Assembly (NCBI RefSeq): GCF_013408685.1 | Contig: NZ_JACBZY010000001.1 | Span: 2,542,001 to 2,606,000 of the forward strand | DNA length: 64,000 nt | Direction: 5' to 3' | Origin: Schumannella luteola | GTDB taxonomy: Bacteria; Actinomycetota; Actinomycetes; Actinomycetales; Microbacteriaceae | Shown: in pieces, positions 35,253 to 44,456 of the stretch | Layout: each line of letters opens with the position of its first letter | Numbering within the stretch: position 1 is the first letter of the stretch | Made by a program: the position numbers and the translations under genes | Notes under the pieces: generated by a model | Told to the model about the DNA's origin: nothing | Database searches by the model: none | What the model saw: the letters and a program-made list of their open reading frames with translations, nothing else

Positions 35253-36451
35253 TGGCGGCCTTCGACGAGGCCGGAGCCGACCTCGAGCTCCGCCAGATCA
35301 CCAAGACCTTCCCCGGCTTCACCGCGATCGATCAGCTCGACCTCACGATTCCCGCCGGGTCGTTCTTCGCACTGCTCGGGCCCTCCGGCTGCGGCAAGAC
35401 CACGACCCTGCGTCTCGTCGCCGGGCTCGAGGAGCCGACCTCGGGGCGGGTCGTGATCGGCGGCCGCGACGTGACGACGACGAAGCCGCACGAGCGACCC
35501 GTCAACACGGTCTTCCAGAGCTATGCGCTGTTCCCGCACATGACCGTGCAGGGCAACGTCGAATTCGGCCTCCGACGTCGCGGAGCGAAGGATGCCGCCG
35601 GGCGGGCCGCCGAGGCCCTGCGCCTGGTGCAGCTCGACCACCTCGCCGCGCGTCGCCCCTCGCAGCTCTCCGGCGGGCAGCAGCAGCGCGTCGCCCTCGC
35701 GCGCGCGATCGTGAACAGGCCGGCTCTGCTCCTCCTCGACGAGCCGCTCGGCGCGCTCGACCTGAAGCTGCGCCGCGAGATGCAGCTCGAGCTGAAGGCG
35801 ATCCAGGCCGAGGTCGGCCTCACCTTCCTGCACGTGACGCACGATCAGGAGGAGGCCATGACCATGGCCGACACGGTCGCCGTCATGAACCACGGCCGCA
35901 TCGAGCAGATGGGATCGCCGCAGGAGCTCTACGAGCTGCCCCGCACCGCCTTCGTCGCGAACTTCCTCGGCCAGTCGAACCTGCTGACCGGCGATGTCGT
36001 CAGCTCCTCTGATGACGCGACCGTCGTGGACGTGGCGGGCAGCCGCATCGCCGTGCCGACCGCGCGCGCGCAGCGCACCAGCGGCACGGTGACCGTCGGG
36101 GTGCGGCCCGAGAAGCTGCTGCTGGTCACCGATGAGCCGAAGGCGAAGACCGGCGTCAACGTGATCGGCCCCGGCCGCATCACCGACACCTCCTTCGCCG
36201 GCGTCAGCACCCAGTACGTCGTCGAGTTCCCCGAGAACCCGGCCCTGCCGGCCGTGACGGTGTTCGCTCAGAACCTGGTCTTCGGCTCGACGCTGAACCC
36301 CGGCGCCGAGGTCTGGGTCACCTGGTCGGCCGACCACAGCTTCGGTCTCGCTGATGCCGCCACGCCCGGCTCGAGCTTCGCCGCCGAGGCCGGTCGCGGC
36401 AGCGAGTCCAGCGAATCCAGTGACGCCGCGGCCGCCGCGGCGGAGGACTGA
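35252..36451 (+). CDS. potA: Polyamine-type ABC transporter ATP-binding protein
   Basis: A 399-residue ATPase subunit. Walker A GPSGCGKTTTLRL, Q-loop VFQSYALFPHMTV, signature LSGGQQQRVALARA, Walker B LLLLDEPLGALD and switch HVTHDQEEAM are intact. A C-terminal TOBE regulatory domain (VGVRPEKLLLV) follows, with an extra Ser/Ala-rich tail. The ATG shares one base with the potD stop (TGATG). It energises the two permeases that follow. Confidence 0.95.
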   Translation: MAAFDEAGADLELRQITKTFPGFTAIDQLDLTIPAGSFFALLGPSGCGKTTTLRLVAGLEEPTSGRVVIGGRDVTTTKPHERPVNTVFQSYALFPHMTVQGNVEFGLRRRGAKDAAGRAAEALRLVQLDHLAARRPSQLSGGQQQRVALARAIVNRPALLLLDEPLGALDLKLRREMQLELKAIQAEVGLTFLHVTHDQEEAMTMADTVAVMNHGRIEQMGSPQELYELPRTAFVANFLGQSNLLTGDVVSSSDDATVVDVAGSRIAVPTARAQRTSGTVTVGVRPEKLLLVTDEPKAKTGVNVIGPGRITDTSFAGVSTQYVVEFPENPALPAVTVFAQNLVFGSTLNPGAEVWVTWSADHSFGLADAATPGSSFAAEAGRGSESSESSDAAAAAAED

Positions 36452-36452
36452 C

Positions 36453-37373
36453 ATGGCGTTCGGCGCCTTCGCGGGCGGCCCCGCGGCGGCTCCCGGGGTC
36501 GCCGCGGCACAGCGGAAGAGCCGCATCGTGCTGCTGCTGCTCCTGCCGGGCGTGATCTACCTGGCGATCACCTACGTCGCCCCGCTCATCTCGCTCGTGC
36601 TGACGAGCCTGCAGTCGCCGAGCCCCGACTTCGCGATCGGGTCGTACGTGTACGGCTTCAACGTGAACAACTACGTCGTCGCCCTGCAGACCTACGCGCC
36701 GGTGCTCGGGCGCTCGTTCCTGTTCGCGCTGACGGCGACCGTGCTGACGCTCGTGATCGGCTACCCGCTCGCGTACTTCATCGGCGTGACCCTGCGGCGC
36801 TTCCCGTTGCTGCAGAGCCTCGCGCTCGTGCTCGTCATCGCGCCGTTCTTCATCAGCTTCCTGCTGCGCACGCTCGCCTGGAAGCAGATCTTCTCCGACG
36901 AGGGCCCGGTCGTCTCCTTCCTGCAGGGGCTCTCGCTGCTGCCGCACGACGCGCACCTCACCGGCACGCCGTTCATGGTGATCTTCGGCCTCACCTACAA
37001 CTTCCTGCCCTTCACCGTGCTGCCGATGTACACCTCGCTCGAGCGCCTCGACCTGCGCTACCTCGAAGCCGCCTCCGACCTCTACGCGAGCCGCTGGCAC
37101 TCCTTCTGGCGCGTGACCTTCCCGCTCTCGCTGCCCGGCGTCGTCTCGGGCACGCTGCTGACCTTCATCCCGGCGACCGGCGACTACATCAACGCGAGCC
37201 CGAGCTTCCTCGGCGGGCTCGACACGGCGATGATCGGCAACGTGATCGAGCAGAACTTCCTGGTGCTGCAGAACTATCCGGCCGCGGCGGCGATGTCGAT
37301 CGTGCTCATGGTGGCGATCCTCATCCCGGTCGCGGTGTACGTCAGCGCGACGAAGACGGAGGACCTGCTGTGA
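36453..37373 (+). CDS. potB: Polyamine-type ABC transporter permease (PotB-like)
   Basis: A 306-residue inner membrane permease with six predicted helices and the binding-protein-dependent transport signature EAASDLYASRWHSFWRVTFP (EAA loop) that contacts PotA. The first 20 residues are Ala/Gly-rich and cytoplasmic. The start ATG lies one base after the potA stop. The family forms a heterodimeric channel with PotC, encoded next with a four-base overlap. Confidence 0.93.
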   Translation: MAFGAFAGGPAAAPGVAAAQRKSRIVLLLLLPGVIYLAITYVAPLISLVLTSLQSPSPDFAIGSYVYGFNVNNYVVALQTYAPVLGRSFLFALTATVLTLVIGYPLAYFIGVTLRRFPLLQSLALVLVIAPFFISFLLRTLAWKQIFSDEGPVVSFLQGLSLLPHDAHLTGTPFMVIFGLTYNFLPFTVLPMYTSLERLDLRYLEAASDLYASRWHSFWRVTFPLSLPGVVSGTLLTFIPATGDYINASPSFLGGLDTAMIGNVIEQNFLVLQNYPAAAAMSIVLMVAILIPVAVYVSATKTEDLL

Positions 37374-38167
37374 CCGGCCGATTCCGCGGCTGGGGCGTCG
37401 CCGTCTACTCGATCGTCGTCTTCGCGATCCTGCTCGTGCCGATCGGCTACACGGTGCTGTTCTCGTTCAACGACTCGCGGCGCACGAACATCATCTGGCG
37501 CGGCTTCACGCTCGACAACTGGACCGGCATCTGCGACGACGCCCGTGTCTGCGGCGCCTTCGGGGCGAGCATCGGCGTCGGCAGCGCGGCGACGCTCGTC
37601 GCCTGCGCACTCGGCACCGCGATCGCGATCGCCCTCGTGCGCTTCCGATTCCGGTTCCGCAATGCCCTGACGATCCTGCTGTTCCTGCCGATGGCGACAC
37701 CGGAGATCGTGCTCGGCGCGGGCCTCTCCTCGCAGCTGGTCAACCTCGGCATCGAGAAGAACCTCGTCACGGTGACGATCGCCCACGTCATGTTCTGCAT
37801 CAGCTTCGTGGTCGTGACGGTCCGCGCCCGCGCCGCCTCGCTCGATCCGGCGCTGGAGGAGGCCGGTCGCGACCTCTACGGCTCGCCGGCGCAGGTCTTC
37901 TGGCGGGTGACCTTCCCGCTGCTGCTGCCCGGCATCGTAGCGGCGGCGCTGCTCAGCTTCGCGCTGAGCTTCGACGACTTCATCATCACGAATTTCGTGT
38001 CGGGCAGCGCCGAGACGCTTCCGAAGTACATCTACATCGCGGCCGCGCGCGGCATCCCGGCGCAGGCGAACGTGTTCGCCTCGCTGATCTTCTTCCTCGC
38101 GATCGCCGCGGTCATCACGATCAGCCTGATCGGCGCCGCGCGGCGCAAGCGGCTGCTGCGCGGCTGA
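37370..38167 (+). CDS. potC: Polyamine-type ABC transporter permease (PotC-like)
   Basis: A 265-residue permease with six helices and the EAA loop EEAGRDLYGSPAQVFWRVTF. The segment FSFNDSRRTNIIWRGFTLDNW after helix 1 is characteristic of PotC/YdcV proteins. GTGA overlap with potB. It completes the potDABC operon. Confidence 0.93.
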   Translation: MTGRFRGWGVAVYSIVVFAILLVPIGYTVLFSFNDSRRTNIIWRGFTLDNWTGICDDARVCGAFGASIGVGSAATLVACALGTAIAIALVRFRFRFRNALTILLFLPMATPEIVLGAGLSSQLVNLGIEKNLVTVTIAHVMFCISFVVVTVRARAASLDPALEEAGRDLYGSPAQVFWRVTFPLLLPGIVAAALLSFALSFDDFIITNFVSGSAETLPKYIYIAAARGIPAQANVFASLIFFLAIAAVITISLIGAARRKRLLRG

Positions 38168-38195
38168 CCGGGCGGGCCCGTGTGAGAGTGGCCGC

Positions 38196-38669
38196 ATGAC
38201 CGAGACGGAGATCCTCGACCACCTGCGCGACCTCGACGACGTCGTGGTGCAGACCGCCGGCCCCGGCGACGGCTCGCCCGAGGCGGCGTGGGGAGACAGC
38301 TTCGCGACCGTCGGCGCTGGCCGCTCGCTGGCCGAGCGCGGACAGCCCTTCACGACCGTCGTGACGAAGGACTACCCGGGCTTCGATGCGGTGTCCGCGC
38401 TGTCAGCCCCGGGTCGCTTCCGCGTCAACGTGCAGCTCGATCGCGCGACGTTCCGCTCGAGCTTCGGCTTCGCGCCGCGGGAGGCGGGGTCGCATCTCGA
38501 CGGCATCGACTTCGCCGAGTCGGATGTGCTGCTGCCGCATCCGACCTACGCCGGGCAGAGCTGGGCCTGCGTGGTGCTGCCGGGAGAGCGCACCTCCGAC
38601 CTGCTGCGCGACCTGGTCGACCGCGCGCACGCCGCGGCCCTCGCCCGCCTCGCCCGGCGGGCCGAGTAG
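38196..38669 (+). CDS. DUF6194 family protein
   Basis: A 157-residue soluble protein. It fits the DUF6194 pattern: an N-terminal helix (EILDHLRDL), AWGDSFATVG, a strand-rich middle FRVNVQLDRATFRSSFG, HPTYAGQSWACVV and a C-terminal helix. The function of the family is unknown. It is 28 bp after potC, with GAGAGT six bases before the ATG, so it may be either in the pot operon or separately transcribed. It converges on the asparaginase gene with a 14-bp gap. Confidence 0.75.
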   Translation: MTETEILDHLRDLDDVVVQTAGPGDGSPEAAWGDSFATVGAGRSLAERGQPFTTVVTKDYPGFDAVSALSAPGRFRVNVQLDRATFRSSFGFAPREAGSHLDGIDFAESDVLLPHPTYAGQSWACVVLPGERTSDLLRDLVDRAHAAALARLARRAE

Positions 38670-38683
38670 CGGCGGGCCCGGGA

Positions 38684-39646
38684 TCAGACCAGCAGGCGCC
38701 AGGTGCCGACCGGCTGCCCGCCCCCGAGCATCGGGGGAGCGGTGCGCTCGAGCGTCTCGGCGAGGGCGCCCGGATCGAGGCGGCTGTGGCGGGCGAGCAG
38801 GCTCAGCGCGACGAGGCTGCCCACGCGACCGGAGCCGTCGAGCACCTTCACCGCCGCGCTCGTGCCGTCCTGTGCGACCGCGATGTAGTAGCCCTCGGCG
38901 CCGAGCTTCGCGAAGACGCCGAGGTTCTCGACGGCGACGGTGTTGTCGCGACCGGGGCCGTCGATCGCCCAGGGGTGCGCGCGCACGGCCGAGGCGATCA
39001 CGCTGGGTCCGTTCGCGACGCGGCTCGCCGCGCGCGCCATCCCGACCGGGGTGATGGCGTGCACCGGTGCACCGCAGCCGTCGACGCCGCTGTGCGCGAT
39101 GGCTTCTCCGGCGCTCTCCTCGACGATCTCGGCGATCGAGCGCTGCAGCGGATGCGACGGGTCGAGGTAGTCGTCGATCGACCAGCCCGCGTGCACGCAC
39201 GCGGCGAGGAAGGCGGCGTGCTTGCCGGAGCAGTTCATGGCGACGCGGCGCTTCTCGCCCGCGTCCCGCCCGGAGGCGGCGTCGAGCGGCCAGTCCGGCG
39301 GGCACTGCAGGTCGTCGGCGCTGAGTCCGGCGCCGAGCAGGGTGCGCTCGACGACCTCGATGTGACGCGAGGTGCCGCCGTGGCTCGCGGTCGCGAGCGC
39401 GATCTGCTCCTGGTCGAGCCGAACACCGGTCGCCAGCGCGGCCGTCGCCTGCAGGGGCTTGAGCGAGGAGCGGGGGTAGATGGCGGCCGAGGCGTCGCCG
39501 TGGGCCTCGAGCACCTCGCCCGAGGGGGAGACGACGACGGCGACGCCCAGGTGGCGCGACTCGTCGAGACCTGATCGGTCGACGACCGCCAGTTCGACCG
39601 AGCCGGCGGCGGTGAGCGGATGCGGGGCGAAGGGCTGGTCCGTCAT
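38684..39646 (-). CDS. L-asparaginase II family protein
   Basis: A 320-residue protein of the asparaginase_II (AnsA, thermolabile/Rhizobium-type) family, distinct from the E. coli AnsB fold. Recognisable segments are YPRSSLKPLQA (with the family SxxK pair), ASHGGTSRHIEVVER, MNCSGKHAAFLAACV and GVDGCGAPVHAITP. It would hydrolyse asparagine to aspartate and ammonia in the cytoplasm. The ATG at 39646 is eight bases from a TAGACT -10, so the transcript is likely leaderless. Thirty-seven upstream codons in the open frame are unsupported. Confidence 0.93.
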   Translation of the reverse strand: MTDQPFAPHPLTAAGSVELAVVDRSGLDESRHLGVAVVVSPSGEVLEAHGDASAAIYPRSSLKPLQATAALATGVRLDQEQIALATASHGGTSRHIEVVERTLLGAGLSADDLQCPPDWPLDAASGRDAGEKRRVAMNCSGKHAAFLAACVHAGWSIDDYLDPSHPLQRSIAEIVEESAGEAIAHSGVDGCGAPVHAITPVGMARAASRVANGPSVIASAVRAHPWAIDGPGRDNTVAVENLGVFAKLGAEGYYIAVAQDGTSAAVKVLDGSGRVGSLVALSLLARHSRLDPGALAETLERTAPPMLGGGQPVGTWRLLV

Positions 39647-39654
39647 GATGATCG

Positions 39655-39660
39655 AGTCTA
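39655..39660 (-). promoter_or_regulatory. Candidate -10 of leaderless asparaginase transcript
   Basis: TAGACT on the minus strand, eight bases before the ATG at 39646. The divergent OsmC gene starts only 36 bp away. Confidence 0.5.
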
Positions 39661-39695
39661 TTGATCGGCGCCGACACCGCCGGAGGGGACGGACG

Positions 39696-40178
39696 ATGCG
39701 CTTCGAGCACGGCTTCCGGGTGCAGCTGGAGTGGACGGGCGACCTCGGCCGCGGCACGGCGGATGCGCGCGCCTACAGCCGCGAGCACGTGCTGCGGGCG
39801 GAGGGGCACCACGAGATCCGCGGTTCGGCGGATCGGGTCTTCCACGGCGACGCCGCGCTCTGGAACCCCGAGCAGATGCTGCTCGGCGCCCTGAGCCAGT
39901 GCCACCTGCTCGCCTACCTCTACGAAGCGGCCGCGAACGGGGTCGTCGTGGTCGGCTACACCGACGACGCGACGGCCACGCTCAAGACCGAGGCGGATGG
40001 CTCGGGAGCGGTGACCGAGGCGGTGCTGCGTCCGGTCGTCACGATCGCGGCCGGAGACCCCGGGCTCGCCCAGCGCCTGCACGACTCCGCGAAGTCGAAG
40101 TGCTTCATCGCGAACAGCGTCGCCTTCCCCGTGCGGCACGAGCCGGTCGTGCTGCTCGCGGACGATCCGCTGAGCTGA
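39696..40178 (+). CDS. OsmC family protein
   Basis: A 160-residue OsmC/Ohr-fold protein. The ALSQCHLLAYLYEAA helix carries the first conserved Cys, and SAKSKCFIANSV near the end carries the second, giving the two-cysteine peroxidase pair of the family. The NPEQMLLGAL motif precedes the first. OsmC proteins reduce organic hydroperoxides using dithiols. The ATG at 39696 has GGAGGGG upstream. It is divergent from asparaginase. Confidence 0.92.
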   Translation: MRFEHGFRVQLEWTGDLGRGTADARAYSREHVLRAEGHHEIRGSADRVFHGDAALWNPEQMLLGALSQCHLLAYLYEAAANGVVVVGYTDDATATLKTEADGSGAVTEAVLRPVVTIAAGDPGLAQRLHDSAKSKCFIANSVAFPVRHEPVVLLADDPLS

Positions 40179-40283
40179 GCGGCTCGCGACCACGGCACGC
40201 GCCGCCGGCACTGCGCCCCCTGCGCCGCGTCCGCCCTCGGCGAACCCGGCACGGCCCCTCTCCCGTCTCGCGGTGTCGCGCAC

Positions 40284-40289
40284 TAGCGT
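40284..40289 (+). promoter_or_regulatory. Candidate -10 of leaderless regulator transcript
   Basis: TAGCGT lies seven bases before the ATG at 40297 with no ribosome-binding site between. Confidence 0.5.
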
Positions 40290-40296
40290 CGGCCTC

Positions 40297-40656
40297 ATGC
40301 TCCTGAGGCACGCCGTCGGCGCCGCGCTGCGCCGCATCCGTCTGGACTCGGGTCGCACCCTGCGCGAGGTCGCGCACGACGCGGCGATCTCGATGCCCTA
40401 CCTCTCCGAGATCGAGCGTGGTCGCAAGGAGCCCTCGAGCGAGGTGCTCGCCGGTCTGTGCCGGGCGCTCGGACTGACGATCCTCGATCTGCTGCGCGAA
40501 GCCGGCGTCGAGGCGGGTGCGCAGGCCCCGGTGGTCGATCTCGCCGAGCGCCGCGAGGCGCGCATCAGCGTGCTGCGTGCGCCTGGCGCCCCGTCGTCGA
40601 TCCGGCACGGCGGCGACGCGGGATCGACTTCCCACGACGTGCTGCTCGCGGCCTGA
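40297..40656 (+). CDS. XRE-family regulator, ClgR-like
   Basis: A 119-residue DNA-binding protein. The helix-turn-helix (about residues 10-65) runs GRTLREVAHDAAISMPYLSEIERGRKEPSSEVLAGLC, very close to ClgR/PopR-type regulators, which control clp protease genes in actinobacteria. It is somewhat divergent (MPYLSEIERG instead of LGYLSEVERG), so it may be a paralogue. The extreme C-terminus is LLAA, similar to ClpP-degradable ends. ATG 40297 is preferred over GTG 40273 because it gives the family N-terminus MLLRHAVGAALRRIR. Confidence 0.85.
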   Translation: MLLRHAVGAALRRIRLDSGRTLREVAHDAAISMPYLSEIERGRKEPSSEVLAGLCRALGLTILDLLREAGVEAGAQAPVVDLAERREARISVLRAPGAPSSIRHGGDAGSTSHDVLLAA

Positions 40657-40710
40657 GAGACGGTTCGACCGCACCGCGCGACCCCAGCGCACACGAGCTC
40701 CCCCCACGCG

Positions 40711-40748
40711 GAACGAGCGCCGCACCCGATCGGGTACGGCGCTCGTTC
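40711..40748. terminator. Bidirectional terminator between the XRE gene and gabT
   Basis: A 12-bp perfect stem (40711-40722 with 40737-40748) encloses ACCCGATCGGGT, itself a palindrome, so an 18-bp near-continuous hairpin can form. It is midway between two convergent genes. Confidence 0.8.
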
Positions 40749-40782
40749 GCTGTCGCGGAGCAGGCGGATGCGGCCGGCAGGC

Positions 40783-42108
40783 TCAGCCGAGCCGCGCGAG
40801 CGCCTCCTCGATGACGGTCGCGGCGTCGTCGATGAGCTCCTCGCTGATCACGACGCTCGGCAGCAGGCGCAGCACGCTGTCCCAGCTGCCGGCATCCAGC
40901 GGGATGACGCCGTTCGCGGTCGCGTGCTTCAGCACGGCCTTCAGCGCCTCGGGGTTCGGCTCGCGGGTGCCGGGCTTGACGAGCTCGATGCCGAACATGG
41001 CGCCCTTGCCGCGCACCTCGCCGACGACGGCGAACTTCTCGGCCCAGTCGCCGATGCGCGCCCAGAGCGCCTTCTCGACGCGCTGCGCCTCGCCGATGAG
41101 GTTCTCGCGCTCGATGACCTCGAAGGTCGCGAGGGCGGCCGCGGTCGAGACCGGGTTGCCGCCGAAGGTGCCGCCGACGCCGCCGGGCTGCACCGCGTCC
41201 ATGACCTCGGCGCGGCCGGTGACCGCGGCGAGCGGGAAGCCGCCCGCGATGCCCTTGGCCGTGGTGATGATGTCGGGCACGACGCCGTGGTGCTCGATCG
41301 AGTACCAGGCGCCCGTGCGGGCGATGCCGGCCTGGATCTCGTCGGCGACGAAGAGGATGCCGTTCTCCTCGCAGAAGGCCTTGATGGCCTGGAAGTAGCC
41401 GTCGGCGGGGATGATGATGCCGCCGTCGCCCTGGATCGGCTCGACGAAGAAGGCCGCGACCTCCTCCGCGCCGATGTGGGTGCGGATGTAGTCGATCGTC
41501 TTGGCCGCCGCCTCCTCGCCGGTGAGTCCGTCGCGGAAGGGGTAGCTGATCGGCACCGAGTAGAGGTCGCCGGGGAACGGCCCCATGCCGGCGCGCTCCG
41601 GCCAGGGGCGGTAGGTCATCGCCATGGTCAGGTTGGTGCGGCCGTGGAAGGCGTGATCGAGGCTGAGGATGACGCGGCGTCCGGTGAACTTGCGCGCGAT
41701 CTTGACCGCGTTCTCGACGGCCTCGGCGCCGGAGTTGACGAGCACGCTGCGCTTCTCGAAGTCGCCGGGGGTGATCTCGGCGAGCTTCTCGGCGACGCGC
41801 ACGTAGTTCTCGTACGGGGTGACGGTGAAGAGCGTGTGGGTGAGCTTGGTCGCCTGCTCCGCGGCGGCCGCGGCGACGTCGGCGTTGGCGTGGCCGATCG
41901 TGGTGACGCCGATGCCGCAGCCGAGGTCGATGAGCTGGTTGCCGTCGACATCGACCAGGATCGCTCCCGAGCCGCGCTCCATGTAGATGTTCGCGAGCGT
42001 GCCGGCACCGCGCGAGACCGAGGCCTCGCGGCGGGCCTGCAGGGCGACCGAGTTCGGGCCGGGGAGTTCGGTGACGAGCTTGCGCTCCTGGGGCACGCTG
42101 AAGTCCAT
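40783..42108 (-). CDS. gabT: 4-aminobutyrate--2-oxoglutarate aminotransferase
   Basis: A 441-residue class III aminotransferase. Features are LIDLGCGIGVTTIGHAN, the PLP-phosphate loop VNSGAEAVENAVKIAR, DHAFHGRTNLTMA, FVADEIQAGIARTG and the Schiff-base lysine in TTAKGIAGGFPLAAV. These match GabT, which converts GABA to succinate semialdehyde. The ATG at 42108 is set by a TAGGCT -10 seven bases upstream. No gabD or gabP is next to it. With the pot transporter 6 kb away it could serve polyamine/GABA use. Confidence 0.93.
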   Translation of the reverse strand: MDFSVPQERKLVTELPGPNSVALQARREASVSRGAGTLANIYMERGSGAILVDVDGNQLIDLGCGIGVTTIGHANADVAAAAAEQATKLTHTLFTVTPYENYVRVAEKLAEITPGDFEKRSVLVNSGAEAVENAVKIARKFTGRRVILSLDHAFHGRTNLTMAMTYRPWPERAGMGPFPGDLYSVPISYPFRDGLTGEEAAAKTIDYIRTHIGAEEVAAFFVEPIQGDGGIIIPADGYFQAIKAFCEENGILFVADEIQAGIARTGAWYSIEHHGVVPDIITTAKGIAGGFPLAAVTGRAEVMDAVQPGGVGGTFGGNPVSTAAALATFEVIERENLIGEAQRVEKALWARIGDWAEKFAVVGEVRGKGAMFGIELVKPGTREPNPEALKAVLKHATANGVIPLDAGSWDSVLRLLPSVVISEELIDDAATVIEEALARLG

Positions 42109-42115
42109 GCGGTCG

Positions 42116-42121
42116 AGCCTA
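42116..42121 (-). promoter_or_regulatory. Candidate -10 of leaderless gabT transcript
   Basis: TAGGCT on the minus strand, separated by seven bases from the gabT ATG. Confidence 0.55.
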
Positions 42122-42265
42122 GGCGCTCGGCCGGGCTCGCTCGCGCAGGGGCGCCCGCGGCGATGGGACCGCACTGGCGCCTGGTCGCGTCACTGCGCAC
42201 AGGAGGGCGTCACGTCATGTGGGGCAGACTGGTCACGATCCCGCCCTCGACTCGAAGGTCTGCGC

Positions 42266-43261
42266 ATGCGCCTCGCCCGCCCCGTCATCCCCGCTCTCGC
42301 CGCCGCCGGCATCCTCGTCGCGACCCTCGCCGGCTGCAGCACGCCCGAGAAGGGCGACCCGGGCGACGCCGCCCTCAGCTGCCCCGCCGCCGGCGACGCG
42401 TCGAAGGCGGTCGAGGTGAAGGTCGGCGACAGCGCGGATGCGGCGCCGAAGGTCAGCTTCGACGCCCCGCTGAAGACCGACGCCACTCAGGCGACGGTGA
42501 TCAAGGAGGGCAAGGGCGCCGCGATCACCGAGAAGGACAGCGTCAAGGTGCGCTTCACCTTCGTCAACGGCACCACCGGCAAGGCGCTGGGCGCGACCGG
42601 CTACGACGGCTCGGCGGTCGAGACGCTGCCGATGACCAGCACCCAGGTGCCCGCCGGCCTGCGCAAGGCCGTGCTGTGCGCCAAGCCCGGCGCGATCATC
42701 GCCGCGGTGATCCCGCCTGACGACGGCTTCGGCGCGACCGGCGCGGGCGAGCTGAAGGCCGACGACACGCTCGTCGCGGTCGCGGATGTGATCGGCATCA
42801 TCAAGGACAAGGCCGACGGCAAGAGCGTCGACCCGGGCGCCGAGTTCCCGAAGGTGACCCTGAAGAAGTCGGGCGAGCCCGAGGTCGAGCTGCCGAAGGA
42901 GGTCGTCGAGCCGGCGACCACCCTGGTGGGCCAGCTCAAGCAGGGCGACGGCGCGACGGTCGCCGAGGGCGACACCGTGACGGTGCAGTACAAGGGCATC
43001 GACTGGAACACCGGCAAGACCTTCGACGCGAGCTGGACCCGCGGTCAGACCGCGAGCTTCCCGACGACCGGCGTGATCGCCGGCTTCTCGAAGGCGCTCG
43101 TCGGTCAGAAGGTCGGCTCGCAGGTCATCGCCATCATCCCGCCGGCCGAGGGCTACGGCGCCTCGGGCGGCCAGCCGAGCGCCGGCATCGCGGCGACCGA
43201 CACGCTGATCTTCGTCGTCGACATCCTCGACACCGGCGCGACCGCCTCGACGCAGGGCTGA
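42266..43261 (+). CDS. FKBP-type peptidyl-prolyl isomerase lipoprotein with two FKBP-like domains
   Basis: A 331-residue secreted lipoprotein: a signal peptide ending in a lipobox (ATLAGC), then two FKBP-like domains. The second (about residues 215-322) has the canonical [36 protein letters not shown] and IPPAEGYG. The first (about 70-180) keeps the outline ([23 protein letters not shown]) but lacks several active-site aromatic residues and may be structural. Likely folds exported proteins at the membrane surface. Placed directly before dxr (2-bp gap). Confidence 0.9.
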   Translation: MRLARPVIPALAAAGILVATLAGCSTPEKGDPGDAALSCPAAGDASKAVEVKVGDSADAAPKVSFDAPLKTDATQATVIKEGKGAAITEKDSVKVRFTFVNGTTGKALGATGYDGSAVETLPMTSTQVPAGLRKAVLCAKPGAIIAAVIPPDDGFGATGAGELKADDTLVAVADVIGIIKDKADGKSVDPGAEFPKVTLKKSGEPEVELPKEVVEPATTLVGQLKQGDGATVAEGDTVTVQYKGIDWNTGKTFDASWTRGQTASFPTTGVIAGFSKALVGQKVGSQVIAIIPPAEGYGASGGQPSAGIAATDTLIFVVDILDTGATASTQG

Positions 43262-43263
43262 TC

Positions 43264-44349
43264 GTGTCGCGCCGCGTCGTCATCCTCGGCAGCACGGGCT
43301 CGATCGGCGAGCAGGCGCTCGACGTGATCCGGCGCAATCCGGAGCGATTCGAGGTCGTCGGGCTCGCGACGGGCACGAACCGCGAGCGGCTCGAGCAGCA
43401 GGGCGCCGACTTCGCGGTGGATGCGCTGGCGCTCGGCGTCGACGAGGCGGTGCAGCTGGTGCGCGACATCGAGGCGGATGTCGTGCTCAACGGCATCACC
43501 GGCTCGGTCGGTCTCGCGCCGACGCTGGCGGCGCTGGAGACCGGGGCGAGCCTGGCTCTCGCGAACAAGGAGAGCCTCATCGTCGGCGGTCCGCTCGTGA
43601 CGGCCGCCGCGGCGCCGGGTCAGATCGTGCCGGTCGACTCCGAGCACTCGGCGATCGCGCAGGCGCTGCGCGCGGGGGAGGCGCACGAGGTGCGGCGGCT
43701 GGTGCTGACCGCGTCGGGCGGTCCCTTCCGCGGGCGCAGCCGGGAGTCGCTCGCGGCGGTGACCCCGGCGGAGGCGCTCGCGCATCCGACCTGGGACATG
43801 GGCCTCGTCGTGACGACGAACTCGTCGACGCTCGTGAACAAGGGCCTCGAGGTGATCGAGGCGCACCTGCTTTTCGATGTGCCCTACGACCGCATCGCCG
43901 TCACCGTGCACCCGCAGTCGATCGTGCACTCGATGGTCGAGTTCATCGACGGCTCGACGATCGCGCAGGCCTCGCCGCCCGACATGCGGCTGCCGATCTC
44001 GCTCGGCCTCGCCTGGCCCGAGCGCGTCTCGGGGGTCGGCGCGCCGCTCGATTGGACGACCGCCTCGGCGTGGACCTTCGAGCCGCTCGACGATGAGGCC
44101 TTCCCCGCGGTCGCCCTGGCGAAGCGCGTCGGCACCGCCGGCGGCACCTACCCGGCGGTCTTCAACGCGGCGAACGAGCAGGCGGTGCACGCCTTCCACG
44201 CGGGGCGCATCGGGTATCTCGACATCCTCGACACGGTGGATGACGTGGTCGACCGCCACGAGCCGGCGGCGACGCTGGACCTCGACGCGGTGCTCGAGGC
44301 GGAGCGCTGGGCCCGCGAGCAGGCCGACGCGCTCATCGCCCGCGCATGA
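43264..44349 (+). CDS. dxr: 1-deoxy-D-xylulose 5-phosphate reductoisomerase
   Basis: A 361-residue NADPH-dependent enzyme of the MEP isoprenoid pathway (DXP to MEP). The NADPH loop [28 protein letters not shown], the metal-binding [17 protein letters not shown] and HPTWDMG motifs are all present. The GTG start is two bases after the FKBP stop. With rseP and ispG downstream this is the usual dxr-rseP-ispG block. Confidence 0.97.
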   Translation: MSRRVVILGSTGSIGEQALDVIRRNPERFEVVGLATGTNRERLEQQGADFAVDALALGVDEAVQLVRDIEADVVLNGITGSVGLAPTLAALETGASLALANKESLIVGGPLVTAAAAPGQIVPVDSEHSAIAQALRAGEAHEVRRLVLTASGGPFRGRSRESLAAVTPAEALAHPTWDMGLVVTTNSSTLVNKGLEVIEAHLLFDVPYDRIAVTVHPQSIVHSMVEFIDGSTIAQASPPDMRLPISLGLAWPERVSGVGAPLDWTTASAWTFEPLDDEAFPAVALAKRVGTAGGTYPAVFNAANEQAVHAFHAGRIGYLDILDTVDDVVDRHEPAATLDLDAVLEAERWAREQADALIARA

Positions 44350-44443
44350 GGAGACCGCCTGCGACGACTGTCGTCGGACGCCGTCCAGGGCGGACATAGC
44401 CGACACCCCAGCACGCGGGGGCGCGCTCCCAGCGTCGCGCGCG

Positions 44444-44449
44444 TAGCCT
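44444..44449 (+). promoter_or_regulatory. Candidate -10 of leaderless rseP transcript
   Basis: TAGCCT ends seven bases before the GTG at 44457, with no Shine-Dalgarno sequence between them. The 107-bp gap after dxr is consistent with a separate promoter. Confidence 0.5.
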
Positions 44450-44456
44450 TCCCGAC

